Positions 29,961-41,983 of a stretch of DNA of 64,000 nucleotides are shown in pieces. The notes under the pieces were generated by a model. It saw only the letters and a program-made list of their open reading frames with translations. It ran no database searches and was not told where the DNA came from. The DNA comes from Progne subis subis (taxonomy: Eukaryota > Chordata > Aves > Passeriformes > Hirundinidae). The stretch spans positions 1,108,001 to 1,172,000 of the forward strand of contig JAKJHU010000046.1 of the NCBI GenBank assembly GCA_022316685.1, given 5' to 3'. Each line of letters opens with the position of its first letter. Position 1 is the stretch's first letter. The position numbers and the translations under genes were made by a program.

Positions 29961-32900
29961 AACCCCAACCACTGCACAGCATTTAACCATAGACTTAGCA
30001 TCTCTTAAACGAAGGAGCTACGTGTACGTACTGAAGAGTCATTTAAAGTGTATTTTTAATAATGCCACCATAGACCGCTAAGAATCCGAGGGCAGAGCTC
30101 ACGGGTTCCTTGTGAGCACCCACCTCAGCTTTCCCCTCCGTAGGGCTCTCAGGCGGAGCTCGGGTAGCTCGGGCAGAAGCAATGAAGCACAGCAAGAGCT
30201 AAGGGACATTTCTGTAATAGCTATTTAGTGTTTTAATGCTCATAGGGACACAGGAATGTAAACAAACAAACAAAAAAGTTTATAAGTGCTGAGAATGCCA
30301 AACACTTAAACAACGTCATTGCTTCAGCATTAGGATCTTCTCCCATGGATCCAGGACAAAGAACATCCCATGAAAAAAACTCGCAAACCCTCTCAACATT
30401 TCTGATACGTGTGCTACTGTTAATCAGCACTGCCGTGGTATTGGGCTCAGCAGAAAATTCTCATTCAGATACTGAAGTAAAGGGCAAAGATTTGGAGCTG
30501 AAACAGTCCGTGCTTGCCATCTTTAAAGGGCTGTCAGCACTTTTCCCAACACCAGCAGATAAATGAGGGTAGATATGAACCAAATCTCAGTATGTAACAC
30601 CTCACATTTTGTCCAATAGCATTTTCATAAGTTATAATTGCATATTCTTAGAAATTACTTTGCCAAAAAAAAAAAGTTGTTTTCCTCTTTTTAAATGAGC
30701 ATTTGTATTGAACTTGCAGCTAAAGTAAAATATGCTGCACATTATGCTCAGAAAAATCCAGTTGCTTATTGCTTCCAATTTGACCCAGCAGCATGTGGAA
30801 AGAAGGACCCAAAGCACAGCTAAAATGTAGGCCCAGAAACAATCATGAGAAAGGAAATACCACTAAATACAAATAATGCACGCTACACGAATGGATATAA
30901 TCCATGTTTTTATTATTTTTCTAGATTGGGAACGGAAATATTCCACTGCAAAGGGAAACTGACAAACACAATAAAACCACTTACAATAAATGTAGCCTTT
31001 TCATGCCACCTAACAACCCAACCAGCTTTTTCTTTGGTTTCCCTTCCTGCAAGCTGGTTCTTAGGAAGCATTTTTATCTGCCATTAACCCACTATTGCTA
31101 CAGGTGTGAGCCAGTTTTATCATTATTGACTCACCTTGCAAAAAATTGCTTCTATCTTTCTCACTGGTTTGATAAGGAAACGAGGACCTTTGGTAGAAGC
31201 AGGGCTGAATGAATCATCCGTGCATGAGCTGTCTGTCGTTTGCCCGGTGCTACTTTCCCTAGGAGAGCAGCCAGCATGAATGAAATGCCGGCCGACGGCC
31301 CGCTGCAGCAATGAGCCAAACACCGGAACAGGACATTAGAGGGCAGCAAGAGCCCTTACTGCTGCCTCGCTTTATCCAGCGCCCAGGGAAAGGTAAAAAC
31401 CCGTCCCACCACCTGGGGGGAAAAAGGTCTTCCCGCCCATTCCAGAAAAGTCCCAATTTCCTGCTTTTGAACAACTGCAGCGTGCAAGAGACAAATTTAG
31501 GAATATACCACACCCAGCTAAACCACGTGAAGAGTGCAAGGTGAAGTGAACCAACCTGGAGAATTTCTACAGCACAGAAGAGCAGAAACGTTCAGGACAC
31601 TCAGACAGTAACTCGTGAAATCCAGGGTGTCATAATCTCATGTGATTTTTATTTATGAAAGCGTGATTAAGTCTCCTTGCAATATACACAGACACCCCCT
31701 ACTCCAGCTGTACCAGGCAGGAATGCAATGCTACAGTTCACACAAACAAGATGCAGAACGATGCTCTGGTCATTGGTTATCTCAAGTGGTGGAGGGTTTT
31801 ATTCAGGACACCTGAGGAAAGGCTGTCTGGCACTGTAAGTTGTCGTTAAGGCTTTATACATATTTTAATAAAATGGAGCTATATAAACTACCAACATTCC
31901 TTACCACAAAACTCCAATTACAGCACAAGCTTCTGTAACAGTTGAAAAGTAAGTCTGAAAGCCATTTTTAATAAGCCTTACTTGAGAGATATTAAGAAAA
32001 AGACACTGAACTTCCTTTTCATGTTCAAAGTAGTGATTTATGACAGAGTATTTTAGAAAAACTCACATTTTCACAGTTCTCATAACTACTGCAGAGCCCT
32101 TTTACTTCTCCAGTTGCCTATCAGCACTTTAACAAATACAACTAACTACTTAAGGTTTAAAGGCTGAGGACTAGTAAAGTCATGCACATTTACAAAAATT
32201 CATAGGTTCAAATCTTCCATTACTCATTTTCAAGAGTTGAAGAGAAACTCAGCAATATGTGCTTTTATTTCACTTACCCATTTTGTGACCTCAGGGGAAA
32301 AAAATCTAGAGGAGCAGGTAGTGAAGAAAAAGATTATATAGTGTTTGCTTCTAAACTAAAAAACAAAACACAAACCACCACCACCAAAAAAAAAAAAAAA
32401 AAAAAAAAAAGAAGTCAATTACAGCCCTATCAAAAGCTGAGAAATATCAGTGTCACTGGTTTAAGGATAGAAACAAGTCATCATTCATAACCAAAAGACA
32501 CAATCCATTATTTCCCTAGGTGCTGCAGCTGGACATTGTATATGAGAAATTTTGTTTGTTTTTGGTAGGTTGTTTTGGTTTGTTTGGGGGATTTTTTTGG
32601 TGGTTTCATTTTTTAAGCTTTTAGGGTTTTTTTCTTTTTGTGGTTTTTGTATCAGAAGCCCAGTCTTTGTGAGGCACCAAAGATGGTTATACTGAAAAGA
32701 AAATACAAAAACTCAGCGTCTGGCTGCATGGTCTCTAGCTTTTAAGTGGTCTAGCATATAAAACTACCTCAAATTAAAAATACTCATTATGGGCCTTAAC
32801 ATGCAATGACAGCAATGAATTGCACCCTACATGCCTCTTCCACCTAAATGGTAGAAATGCAACTCAGACAAGGGCATTTAGTGACAACAGCAGTAAAGGT

Positions 32901-34059
32901 ACTCCACAGCACAAATGCTTCACAATCCTGTAAGAAAACTAGTCTCACACACTAGCAAGCCTGCTCCAGGAGCCTTTAAGCTCTACTCTGTCTTCTGCAA
33001 AGAAGGTGGCTCAGCTACTCCACAGCTAATACCTAAACAGAGTTCATAACAGAGCGCTTCATGTGAGAATTTCAGTGGAGGGCAACAATGCAGGATGGAA
33101 CAAGACCTCACGCAAATCACTGATACTTTTATGGGCATTAATTTTAATCCAGCATCAACTGGTAATACTTTCAAACCAGAGAGAGCTTCCTGATCATGAG
33201 CCAGCGACCTGCACTATGAAGGGAACTGCTGTGAACCACTGACTGCAAGACTAAGTATCAAGACACCCTTCTCAGCTTTAAGTGTCTTAAAAAGTAGGCT
33301 CCAGGAATTCCCCCAAGCTCAGTAAATTCCAACTCTTAAATGTAAGCAGTGCAACTACATGTGTTTAATATATTCCACATTAAAGCATTCACGGCTAGTT
33401 CACCCTTCAGGGATGTTAGGTTCACCGACTAAATATCCCTCATACTTCTATTCTCTCTTATTACTGTTCTGGAAAAACATGAGAGTTTTCCCATTATTCT
33501 GCAAGTTTCTGGACTTAAAATGGGTCCAAGATTTATTAAAGGGAAAGCAAGATCAGATGCATTTTCCTCCATCTCCATTTAAAATTGTCTTTATTTCAGT
33601 CATTTTAAGCAGAAACCTCTCACAGCAGTTGGGATAAGCAGGCTTGTTATACCATTACACTGTTACATTCAATTGCAGAGATACATCTCACTTCATACAA
33701 ATATAAGCAAAAGGTGTTGTTTGTGGTGAGGTTTTTCAAGGAACATTTCTTAAATGTCTCAGTGTGCCAAGTACATTGATCTGCACTTTTTGCATCAGGA
33801 GGCCAACTAGGAACACAGTACATCTCACCCGTGGATCACAGGGGGAATTAAACCATTGTGTTGTGACAAACCTTACCTGACAGAAAAGCACATTCAATTT
33901 GCTTGAGGAATCCAACTGTTCACCTATATTCAGTATTGTCATGGGTGGGGGTCCTTAATTGCACAAAAGTACAGAGCACTACTTCTTAGATTACTTAAAG
34001 TTAAAACATAACTGAGCACTACCCTCCTATCTTTACTCTTAAAATATCTGAGGCACAAG
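29961..34059. other. Intergenic DNA beyond the VDAC2 3' end
   Basis: No confirmed gene. It contains a 73-codon ORF with a hydrophobic N-terminal region (30,345), a CTCF-like but imperfect site near 31,333, an A tract at 32,386 and a T/G-rich tract at 32.55-32.65 kb. A longer VDAC2 3' UTR reaching into this region is possible because further AATAAA hexamers occur on the - strand (for example at 33,590-33,595). Confidence 0.55.
32386..32410. repeat. Poly(A) tract, 25 A, preceded by CCA repeats
   Basis: A CCACCACCACC stretch runs directly into 25 A. No transposon body is recognised next to it. Confidence 0.88.
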
Positions 34060-34514
34060 TATGTGTGTGTACTTGTTTTATTCATAATTTGTCTTGGGAT
34101 ACCAAATGTATTTCTAGTTCAGGTCATTCAACAAAATTGTTGACCTCATTTCAAAACATCCAGTGATCCATTTTTCATTCAATGGCAATATCGAATGTTA
34201 AAAGGAACATAAAAACAAACATGCACACAATTGTACAGTTTTCATAAATGTCTATTTCATTATTTGTGGGTAGCGCATTAAACAGTTAAATACATTTAAA
34301 TAATGTTTAAGTGACTGCACTAATGCAGAATTTTAACTAGATGGGTAACCAATTTAACTAGAAACCAGCTAACAAGTAACTGTCTAAATACTTCAAATAC
34401 AGCTCTTGTTCTAGGTCATCCTTTCTGGAAAAAAAGCCTGCTGGTCACATTGGAAATACATTTTAAGGCCAAATTCTTCTGATATCCCTTCTCTGCAGCA
34501 GTTTCTTCACCTTT
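34060..34514 (-). other. VDAC2: VDAC2 3' UTR (short form)
   Basis: Non-coding, AT-rich sequence from the VDAC2 stop codon to the first convincing poly(A) signal on the - strand. The far limit is inferred. A longer form using the hexamer at 33,590-33,595 would add about 0.5 kb. Confidence 0.55.
34077..34082 (-). terminator. VDAC2: AATAAA poly(A) signal, proximal, of VDAC2
   Basis: TTTATT on the + strand reads AATAAA on the - strand, about 430 bp after the stop codon. It is the nearest canonical hexamer to the VDAC2 stop codon. A second one at 33,590-33,595 could give a longer transcript. Confidence 0.6.
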
Positions 34515-34606
34515 TTAAGCCTCCAATTCCAGGCCAAGACCAAGTTTATGGCCACCAGCATTGATGCTCTTTCCATCTATCAGGGCGGACAGCGTAAGCT
34601 TCACAC
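34515..34606 (-). CDS. VDAC2: VDAC2 last coding exon and stop
   Basis: It encodes [20 protein letters not shown] and then LGLGLELEA followed by TAA. These are the closing beta strands 18-19 of the barrel. The acceptor is CTTACAG|GTGTGAAG. Confidence 0.96.
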
Positions 34607-37600
34607 CTGTAAGATTTTTAAGCAGCATATTTACAACACACAGTAGCTTTCACATGACTTAAACTCTGTCATTACAAGTCCCAGTTGTAGCTCTCTTTTT
34701 ATACAATTACTTTCCTCTAAAGACTTTTAGAGAAGAACATCTTTACCCATGAAATCTACCCATGAAAGTTAGTCACGTGAAGAAAACTCTGTAATTTTTG
34801 TGAACAGTTATAAAGTCAATATATGAAGTCTCTAATTGCTAAATACACAAGAGTTCTCCTTTCCTGCATTAGACATGCAAAGGAGGAGGAAAATTGTGCA
34901 TAGACAGACCTACCTATAAAGGGATGGAATGAAACTAGATTTTTCAAATCAGGAACCAACCAATGGTAATACAGCCTTAACAGGTGCTTTCATACTGAAG
35001 CAGAACAAGTTAAGTTCTGGAGGGTTTTTTTTTACTAAATAAGAAGAGCAGAAGTGTGGGGTTTTAACAATTAATCACGATTTGAAGACCTGCTATTATT
35101 CAACATGCAGTTGCCAAAAAAGAAGACATGCTTTGCCTAGCCTAAAGCTTAAGCTGTCAAACATAATACAGTCCACTCCTGCACAGATCACTGAAGAATA
35201 AAATACATTAATACCATTAGATAAAATATAGAGTTTGCCTTGTTTAGATAAAGGTTTGATATATGACTGAAGCTACTGTAAAATATCTACTCAGCCTTCA
35301 AAGAAAAAAAAATTTCCAAAGGAAAAAAAGTTGCATATAAATGCAGAGATCTCAATTATTTTCTTTAGGATGTATGGAAAATGTATATGTGACAATTACG
35401 TAATTCACATGATAGCTCTTACCTGGCCTCAGGGTCTGGGTGTAACCCACTCCAACTAGACTAGAATTGTTCACTTTTGCCTAAAAAAAAAAAAAAAAAA
35501 AAGGCAAGTGAAATGTTGTAACTGATTAGCTACTTGTCACCATTCAGAATATATATATATTCTATATATATAGAATAACTATGGCAACACTGCTGTTATC
35601 AGTTTAACCTCATTTTATCTGCTCTTTCAGTACACCTATGTTTCCTGAACTCTCTCCTTCCAGATGCCCTTGTCACTCAACTTACAGCTGAAGCAGTAAC
35701 ATTTTGAAGCAATAACATATTTAAGAGCATTTAAGGGAATGTAAGGGCCAGGAGAACTGTTACTGGAATGTGGTTTCGCAGGTGAACTTCACCACTTCCC
35801 CTTTTTCAGAAGGCCAGAGCCATTTAGCACCAGTCTCCCAAAAAAACGTCACATCAGAAGACTTCTCTGTGTTCGTATTATTACACAGGAATTAGCATCT
35901 TGCAGGTACAATCAGTCACACAGCAAACATTCTGTAATATTACCGTAAACAATATGTACAAAATTTTTTATCTCACTTTGCATCACTTCCTCAACAGAAT
36001 GATTCCAACTTCATAACATATAGGAAACTTTGCTGTTTATCAATTTTTAACCAGTATTGCCAGAGTTCTTACCATGAAAATGCAACAGAGCTCCCCAAAA
36101 ACTGGTTTTAAAAAAATAATAATCTGTGAGGTGAACTTACAGAATCAGAAACAGCCTTTTTTTTAAATTATGTTTTTCTTTTAATAAATACAGTAGGATC
36201 CTTAACATAAGCACATTTGACAGTCAGATTCTACAGGACTTTGCTGTAGGTAACATTACAGAATGTAAATACTGCTGGTTTAATTACAATTGCCTAGACT
36301 GTAATTCCTGCAAGGCCTCCTAGCCTATTTTGTACTAGTAACACAGAGATTCACAGCAAATGAAAATACACTGTACTTTGCACAACCCTTCAGGATACAG
36401 CCATACTTACTGAAATAGAAGCAGTGCAATCCAGCTTGTATTTAGCTGCAATGCCAAAGCGAGTGCTGTTGCTACCTGCCGTCCAAGCCAGGTTTACAGC
36501 AGTTTCAAGACAGTCACTCACTTTTTGGTAAATTGACCCACCAAATTCGGAACCATCATTGCTGCACAAATTAAGAGAAAAGTTAGTTTCCTATCTGCAT
36601 AATCCACTCCTTCCCCCTCCTTTTTTTTTTTAACTACTTCAGATTTTTCTTCAAATAAGAATTTCAAAAGTTTGAGTTGTTTCACATTTTTTTATATAGG
36701 GTGAGGGGAGATGAACAAAGGCTTCAGAGCAAAATTAAACAGCAGTAATTAATGGAAATAAAAAGGTATTTCAGAGTGCTATAGCTGATTCTCATGTTAA
36801 TTGTCAAACAAAGTACTTGAACAAAAGGACCCAACTACGTCCTTAAAAAACTGCTATGTGGTAATTGTTACAAAATGGACCTTCTGAATGATGTGATTAT
36901 TGAGTACGTGAAACTCCTAAGGAACTGAATGACTTTTCAAAAATCTGTCACAATGTTTTACATTAGTAAATTGAAAAGGAATTCTTACAGCCTGGACTCT
37001 AAACTATTTCATAGTTTTCTCCTATATTCCTCAGTTTCCGTGAATACCAACGGATACGATCCCCATGCCTTCCCTTCAAAAGCAAAAACTTTTAACTATC
37101 TAAACACACTAGAACTCCACCAATTTTATTAATTTGGATTGAAAACACCATGTTTTTCAATAGGTTTTGATCAGATTGCTCTGAAGTAAGACCTAAAGAA
37201 AGGAACTCTGCAGAAAGATGTCTTACCCTTGTTTACACTGTTTCATGCATTCTTAATCTGACAGGCAAGATGATGAACCTCCACAAAGTCCAGAAGCAAA
37301 GCCCTAGTCTTACTCTAGAAACTACTACAGCATTATTGCAACAATAATTACTACCTCTAACAAATCTACTGTCCTTAAATTGCAATCTGATGCAATTCAA
37401 TACAATGGGATAGCCAGAAAAGTATTACGATCAGTTCTGCACAACTGAAGTACTGCACTTCCAATTTGCACGTATTTCAGTATTTGGCAAGCTGCATCAC
37501 ATAAGCTGCAAGTGCCAACCAACCACAGGTATTTACTGTTTTGGACAAGAGATACAATGTATCATTTACATTTATTTTAGTGTTTCCTATTGAAAAATGC

Positions 37601-40600
37601 ACTCCATTAATGGCCTTGTAAGCACCACTTGATATTTCAAGCATTTGTATTTTGACTAGAAGGAAAGGTAAAGAAAGCCTCCTTTTGGAAAGCTGGAGAA
37701 GTTTTTTCAGTACTTACACATTAGTGTGCAGCTGGAAGTCTCCAGTCTTGTAACCCACAGAGAAATTATTTCTTGTCAATTTTGATTTGGCACTATCAAA
37801 AGTCATCTGATAACCAGCAAGCCAGCCTTCATAACCAAAGACAGCTGAACCATGGATTGCAGGCCCGGCAAAGTCAAAGTCAACATCACAACCTAGGTTT
37901 ATGCATTCACGTTTATAAGCTGACTTAATTTTACCACTCTTCTTTCTGAAACAGAGAAAAGAGTTATCTTAACACAAGCTTACATGATCTTCCTCAATGA
38001 CCTGCCAAATTCAAGCCCTATGACTCTACACAATGTATCTAAATGGCCTAGACTAGGCAAAAGTACAGCCAGCTCATCCAGAGCATCAAGAGCACCCAGG
38101 GCTATGGCAAACAGGTATTTTCTGATGAATGCAGCAGCAGTTTCGCATTTCCTGCAATCTTCCAGGCATTTCTATCCCAGACAATAAGCCAAGTTGTGAA
38201 ATGTGCAATACTAACCCCTGTAGTGATGTCGTGGTAAAGAGCAGAAACCTTTAGCATTGGGATTTGCTAAGCTGGATCAACAGCAAACCATACAAACAGC
38301 TCTGTCAGTACCACAGACCAATCACAGATCAATGGAGCATGGGTGCTGTCAATCCCTAAACAAGGTAAAAAACATTAACAATTCTTACCCCGTATTTGGT
38401 GAGAAAGTTGTATCAAATGTCAACTTCAAGCCTTTGGCAATCTAATTGAAGGGGGGAGAGGATAAGATAAAGCTATAAATTCAGCTCTTACACAGAGGTA
38501 AAACAAATAAATATTCTCATAATCTATTACCTGATCTTCAATTGCAATTTCTGTTCCCAGAGTGTTATCTGTGTTCCATTTTTCTGTGAAAGTCAGACCA
38601 TATTCAGCCCACTTGTATTTGGTCTCCAAGCTCCCATTCACTTTTCCAGTGTCTGTGTTCGATGAACCAGATGTTGTGAATTCCTAAAAAGCACAGAAGT
38701 TATGTGTGATCCTGAAAGCATTACACAGTGTTTCCTTCAGCAAGTACTAAGATCTTGTTACTATATGGAAAAAATTTAAAATCAGTTGACAACCTGCAGG
38801 GGAGAAGGGAGAATAGCACAGCCAAGAAGAATTACTGACTCATGCCCACATGGAGGCCTCCCCACAATCCCCATCTCAGCTGCTGTGTTCCTGCCCCTAT
38901 TACAGAATGTACAGGGTGATCAATTAACACAAGAGCAAGACAGTAGCCACCGTAAGGATTCTCCTCTAATGCAGCAACAAATTCTTGAAATGTAAGGCTC
39001 CGTTTGATACTCCCAATGAGCAACTTAAAAATCAAACCAAGAGCCAAGAACTATATTAGGCACATATAACAACTCCAGCAAAATTCTTTAAGAATCACCT
39101 ATGTATTTTCATTACTCTTGCCAACCATCCCTGAAGATAACATGCAACTGTAAAATGTCATAGAATGACATCATTTTTCAAACTGGGGATGGGTGGTTTC
39201 TTTTATCATTTGGGTTGGGGTTTTAACTATTTTTTAAAGAGTTCTGAGTCTGCCCAATGCACTAGCCTTTCACACCAGCCACAGACACACCTTTTACTCA
39301 CACCTATAAAATTCCTATTGCCCCAGCACTTTCGTTCAATGAGACGCAGAAACAACACCCATGTTTTAAGTGGGAACTAAGCAAATAGGCTGGGTTTATA
39401 GTATGGTATGATCTGACCTGGAATTCTTGAAAGTAACTTAGAAGTCAACAGTATCATTCACATTTCTTTATTAAAGGGAGTAATCACTGATGTCTCTCAC
39501 TATTTGGATTCTCACAAAGAACAGAAATAGTAGTTTCTGGGTACCACTATTCAAAAACTGAAGGTAATTGGAAGTGGAAGCCAGGTTTGCAAATACCTGT
39601 TAAAGTGCTCTTTCCAGTGAAGTATTATTATCCTTACGATTTAAGAAGCCCATTATTTCTTTTTATAACATATAAATAAACATATTTTGATCTGTATTCC
39701 TCCATACACAAAATTATTTTCAAACAGACCTCTCATACTCAACTTCCCCAGAAGGAAACACAAGTTTGAAAACACAAGTCCCCAAGCACTCTTACAGCAA
39801 AAGCCCCAAGAGCACAAAACAAACATGGCTGAGGCTTTTCTTTAATGGTAGCTGATCAAGTTTGACCACGTCCAAGACACTTGTATTATGTTAGTGACCC
39901 ACTACACCATACGTGGTTGCATAATTCTAGTAGGTCTGTTTCTTGGGAAGGAAACTACACAAATACCTTCAGCTTTAACTTCTTGCTTTGTGCTTATTCC
40001 TACTGCACAGGGTCTATGTGACTGTAACCACTGGGTCAATGGCTTCGGGAGAAACAAACTATTACATTATCTCTCATCTCTGCTTTAAAACATCTGTAGT
40101 ATGTATATGCCAGCAGTTTCTCCTCCCAGGAAGGATGGCTTGAAACTGACACAAGATCCACATCATGGCTTGGATTTTGCAGAGAGTTTTACCGGCATAA
40201 CTGGTAGTCCTCCAAAGAAACAAGCTACAGTAAGAACAACTACCTCTGTCATAGGGCTCTTGTGACTGTGTTTCAGTTGGCATACAGACGTCTGGAAAAA
40301 ACAGCATATAACCCACGAACCTTGTTTCTAACAGCAAGTTACACTGCTCAGGTCCATTTATGGGGAGAAGAAAAAATAAATCTACCTTTATATCTTGCAA
40401 AGTCTGTTCTAGAAACAGATAAATGTTACAGGGGGCACTGCTTGCATGACCAAGACATCTTGGATGGAACACTACTGCAACGCTTTAATACCTAGAGGAG
40501 CCAAAGATTCAACATGCTTATTCAATGCCAACTACTACATACAAGAATCAAGATGTCAGAAATTTCCACCAAATAGTATCACAAGGTACTTCAGAAAAAA

Positions 40601-41978
40601 AATCTGTATACTATAATTGGTATATTAAAACACTTTATTTGTTCACTTTCACAAGTAAGACCAGGGAGAAGTAATAACCCCTTTTATTATACAAAGATTA
40701 CTGAACAAGGCAATATTCCTGATACATTCAGATCTTTAGGGGCTTCTGAATTTTTTCAGATATTTTCAGATATTTATCATTCATATAACCTACAAAATAC
40801 CTAACAGCATCTGAAATGTGCCCCTTTTAACTAAGTATCGGAACATAGCTAGAAAAAAAATGAATAAAAGTTACTTAAACTCACCACTCCGCTTGCAGAT
40901 TTTGTTTTCACATCCAGTTTCACCAACCCAAAACCTTAAAACACAAGTCAAAGTTAAATGATTAGTCCTTCAACTAAGGCCCTGCACATTTTTCAGTAAG
41001 CTGGTCTTTCAGGCAGTCTTAGCAGTCTACCACATATATATGTATATATAAACAGCTATAGACTGACTTCAGCAAGGTTCAACTTTTAGATGCCACAGTA
41101 GGTAAAGGAGACCTAAACAAGGCAGGGGAGTGCCTCACAGTTGTACACGAGCGTGTTTAACTACCAAATGATGCTTCCAAAAGGAAACATTATTTTCTCT
41201 TCCTGGAATGGAAGAGTTTTTATAGTCAATGCCTTTTAAAGAGCCATCCCAACACATAAAATGCCTCTTTCTGCACCAAGACAAAATATCTCAAAGTAAA
41301 AAACTGTAAAAGCGAAGTCACTGGGAAATACACAACCACTGGAACTGTAATTTAAGTAAGTTTTGTGGGAGTGACAATTCACATTGTTACCCAGAGAGGT
41401 GAGCAACAGTCTTAGTGAAAAAAACCCACATTTCCAAAGACCAGAAAGAAACAGTGCTGTGACAAAGAATGATTTAACTATGCAGCTGTCTGGTATTAAA
41501 GCATTTTAGATGTGGAAGGATTTTTTTATCCCAATAGCCACTCCTCTTTCTAGTCCAAAAAAGGCTACAACATTACACTGGTATATATAACCCTTTCTGT
41601 ATCAACAAATGTGGCACAGACAGACCAGTAAACAAAGTGTGCTCCTAAGTTAAACTACACTTGCTGCTTACATTCTTGCATACTTGTACACCTCTGACAT
41701 TTATGTGGCTTGAGCACTAAGATTTAACAGCCTTCACAACAAAAGTGCCCACAAAAAGGCTTCAACGATCTGTTGGTGGTAAAGATATAAACACAGCACA
41801 TCCTCCTCCTCCCCAAAACCAGACATTTGATCATTCAATTTTTCATACAGACTTAAAAAAGCAATTCATTGTTGCACCTCAAATACCACTTATAAAAGGT
41901 ACTATTCTTACCATATCCTTTATTGAAGATATCTCTGGCAGGTTTGCCAAGGTCTACGTATGATGGAGGAATCGCCAT
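34515..41978 (-). CDS. VDAC2: VDAC2: voltage-dependent anion channel 2 (8 coding exons, 283 aa)
   Basis: A mitochondrial outer-membrane porin. It is a 19-strand beta barrel with an N-terminal helix that passes ATP, ADP and other metabolites, and in vertebrates it also restrains BAK. On the - strand the coding exons are 41912-41978, 40885-40934, 38531-38683, 38389-38441, 37718-37945, 36411-36561, 35423-35480 and 34515-34606. All introns are GT-AG and the total is 852 bp including the stop. The protein starts [18 protein letters not shown], has the membrane-facing glutamate E73 in GLTFTEKWN, the GLK motif at 94-96, the [17 protein letters not shown] segment, and ends GLGLELEA. These residues fit VDAC2 rather than VDAC1 or VDAC3, and adjacency to COMTD1 agrees. 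The 11-residue N-terminal extension of mammalian VDAC2 is absent, as in chicken. Confidence 0.97.
34607..35422 (-). other. VDAC2 intron 8
   Basis: An 816-bp GT-AG intron (GTAAGAGC donor). Nothing else is recognised inside. Confidence 0.9.
35423..35480 (-). CDS. VDAC2: VDAC2 coding exon 7
   Basis: A 58-bp exon encoding [19 protein letters not shown] plus one base. This segment is nearly invariant in VDACs. Confidence 0.96.
35481..36410 (-). other. VDAC2 intron 7, with a T20 acceptor tract
   Basis: A 930-bp GT-AG intron. On the sense strand the pyrimidine tract is a run of 20 T directly followed by the AG acceptor (+ strand A tract at 35,483-35,502). An AT palindrome lies at 35,547-35,576. 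Confidence 0.9.
36411..36561 (-). CDS. VDAC2: VDAC2 coding exon 6
   Basis: A 151-bp exon encoding [34 protein letters not shown] and [13 protein letters not shown]. The length is the usual one for this exon in vertebrate VDAC genes. Confidence 0.96.
36562..37717 (-). other. VDAC2 intron 6
   Basis: A 1,156-bp GT-AG intron (GTAAGTAC donor, TTTGTGCAG acceptor). No other feature is recognised. Confidence 0.9.
37718..37945 (-). CDS. VDAC2: VDAC2 coding exon 5
   Basis: A 228-bp exon, the standard size for this VDAC exon. It encodes [19 protein letters not shown], then [20 protein letters not shown], and ends QLHTNV. Confidence 0.96.
37946..38388 (-). other. VDAC2 intron 5
   Basis: A 443-bp GT-AG intron with donor GTAAGAAT. 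A CTGATGA (box-C-like) sequence at about 38,123 on the + strand has no matching box D and is not called as a snoRNA. Confidence 0.88.
38389..38441 (-). CDS. VDAC2: VDAC2 coding exon 4
   Basis: A 53-bp exon encoding [17 protein letters not shown] plus two bases, including the conserved GLK motif of VDACs. Confidence 0.96.
38442..38530 (-). other. VDAC2 intron 4 (short, 89 bp)
   Basis: A very short GT-AG intron (donor GTAATAGA, acceptor CCTTCAATTAG), near the lower size limit for a vertebrate intron. Confidence 0.9.
38531..38683 (-). CDS. VDAC2: VDAC2 coding exon 3
   Basis: A 153-bp exon encoding [19 protein letters not shown] and then [18 protein letters not shown] through EDQ. It carries E73, the membrane-exposed glutamate of VDAC1 and VDAC2. 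Confidence 0.96.
38684..40884 (-). other. VDAC2 intron 3
   Basis: A 2,201-bp GT-AG intron (donor GTGAGTTT, acceptor TGCTTTTTAG). The 132-codon ORF inside it (40,074-40,472, - strand) shows no family signature and is taken as chance. Confidence 0.88.
40885..40934 (-). CDS. VDAC2: VDAC2 coding exon 2
   Basis: A 50-bp exon encoding [17 protein letters not shown], the first beta strand of the barrel. The exon length is typical of the family. Confidence 0.96.
40935..41911 (-). other. VDAC2 intron 2
   Basis: A 977-bp GT-AG intron (donor GTAAGAAT). It includes a small AT-alternating palindrome (ACATATATATGTATATAT) near 41,033-41,050. Confidence 0.9.
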
Positions 41979-41983
41979 TGGAG
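41912..41983 (-). CDS. VDAC2: VDAC2 first coding exon (start codon at 41,976-41,978)
   Basis: The exon has five leader bases (CTCCA) and then the ATG. It encodes [18 protein letters not shown] and NKGY plus one base, the N-terminal helix that gates the pore. The Kozak context is moderate (C at -3, G at +4). The upstream frame stays open into exon 1 but has no nearby ATG, so this start is preferred and matches the chicken protein. Confidence 0.93.

Noticed and set aside
32206..32217. GGTTCAAATC, a tRNA B-box-like sequence
   Set aside because: No A box at the right spacing and no cloverleaf can be folded around it.
38118..38190. CTGATGA, a snoRNA box-C-like sequence in VDAC2 intron 5
   Set aside because: No matching box D or closing stem, and it lies on the strand opposite to VDAC2 transcription.
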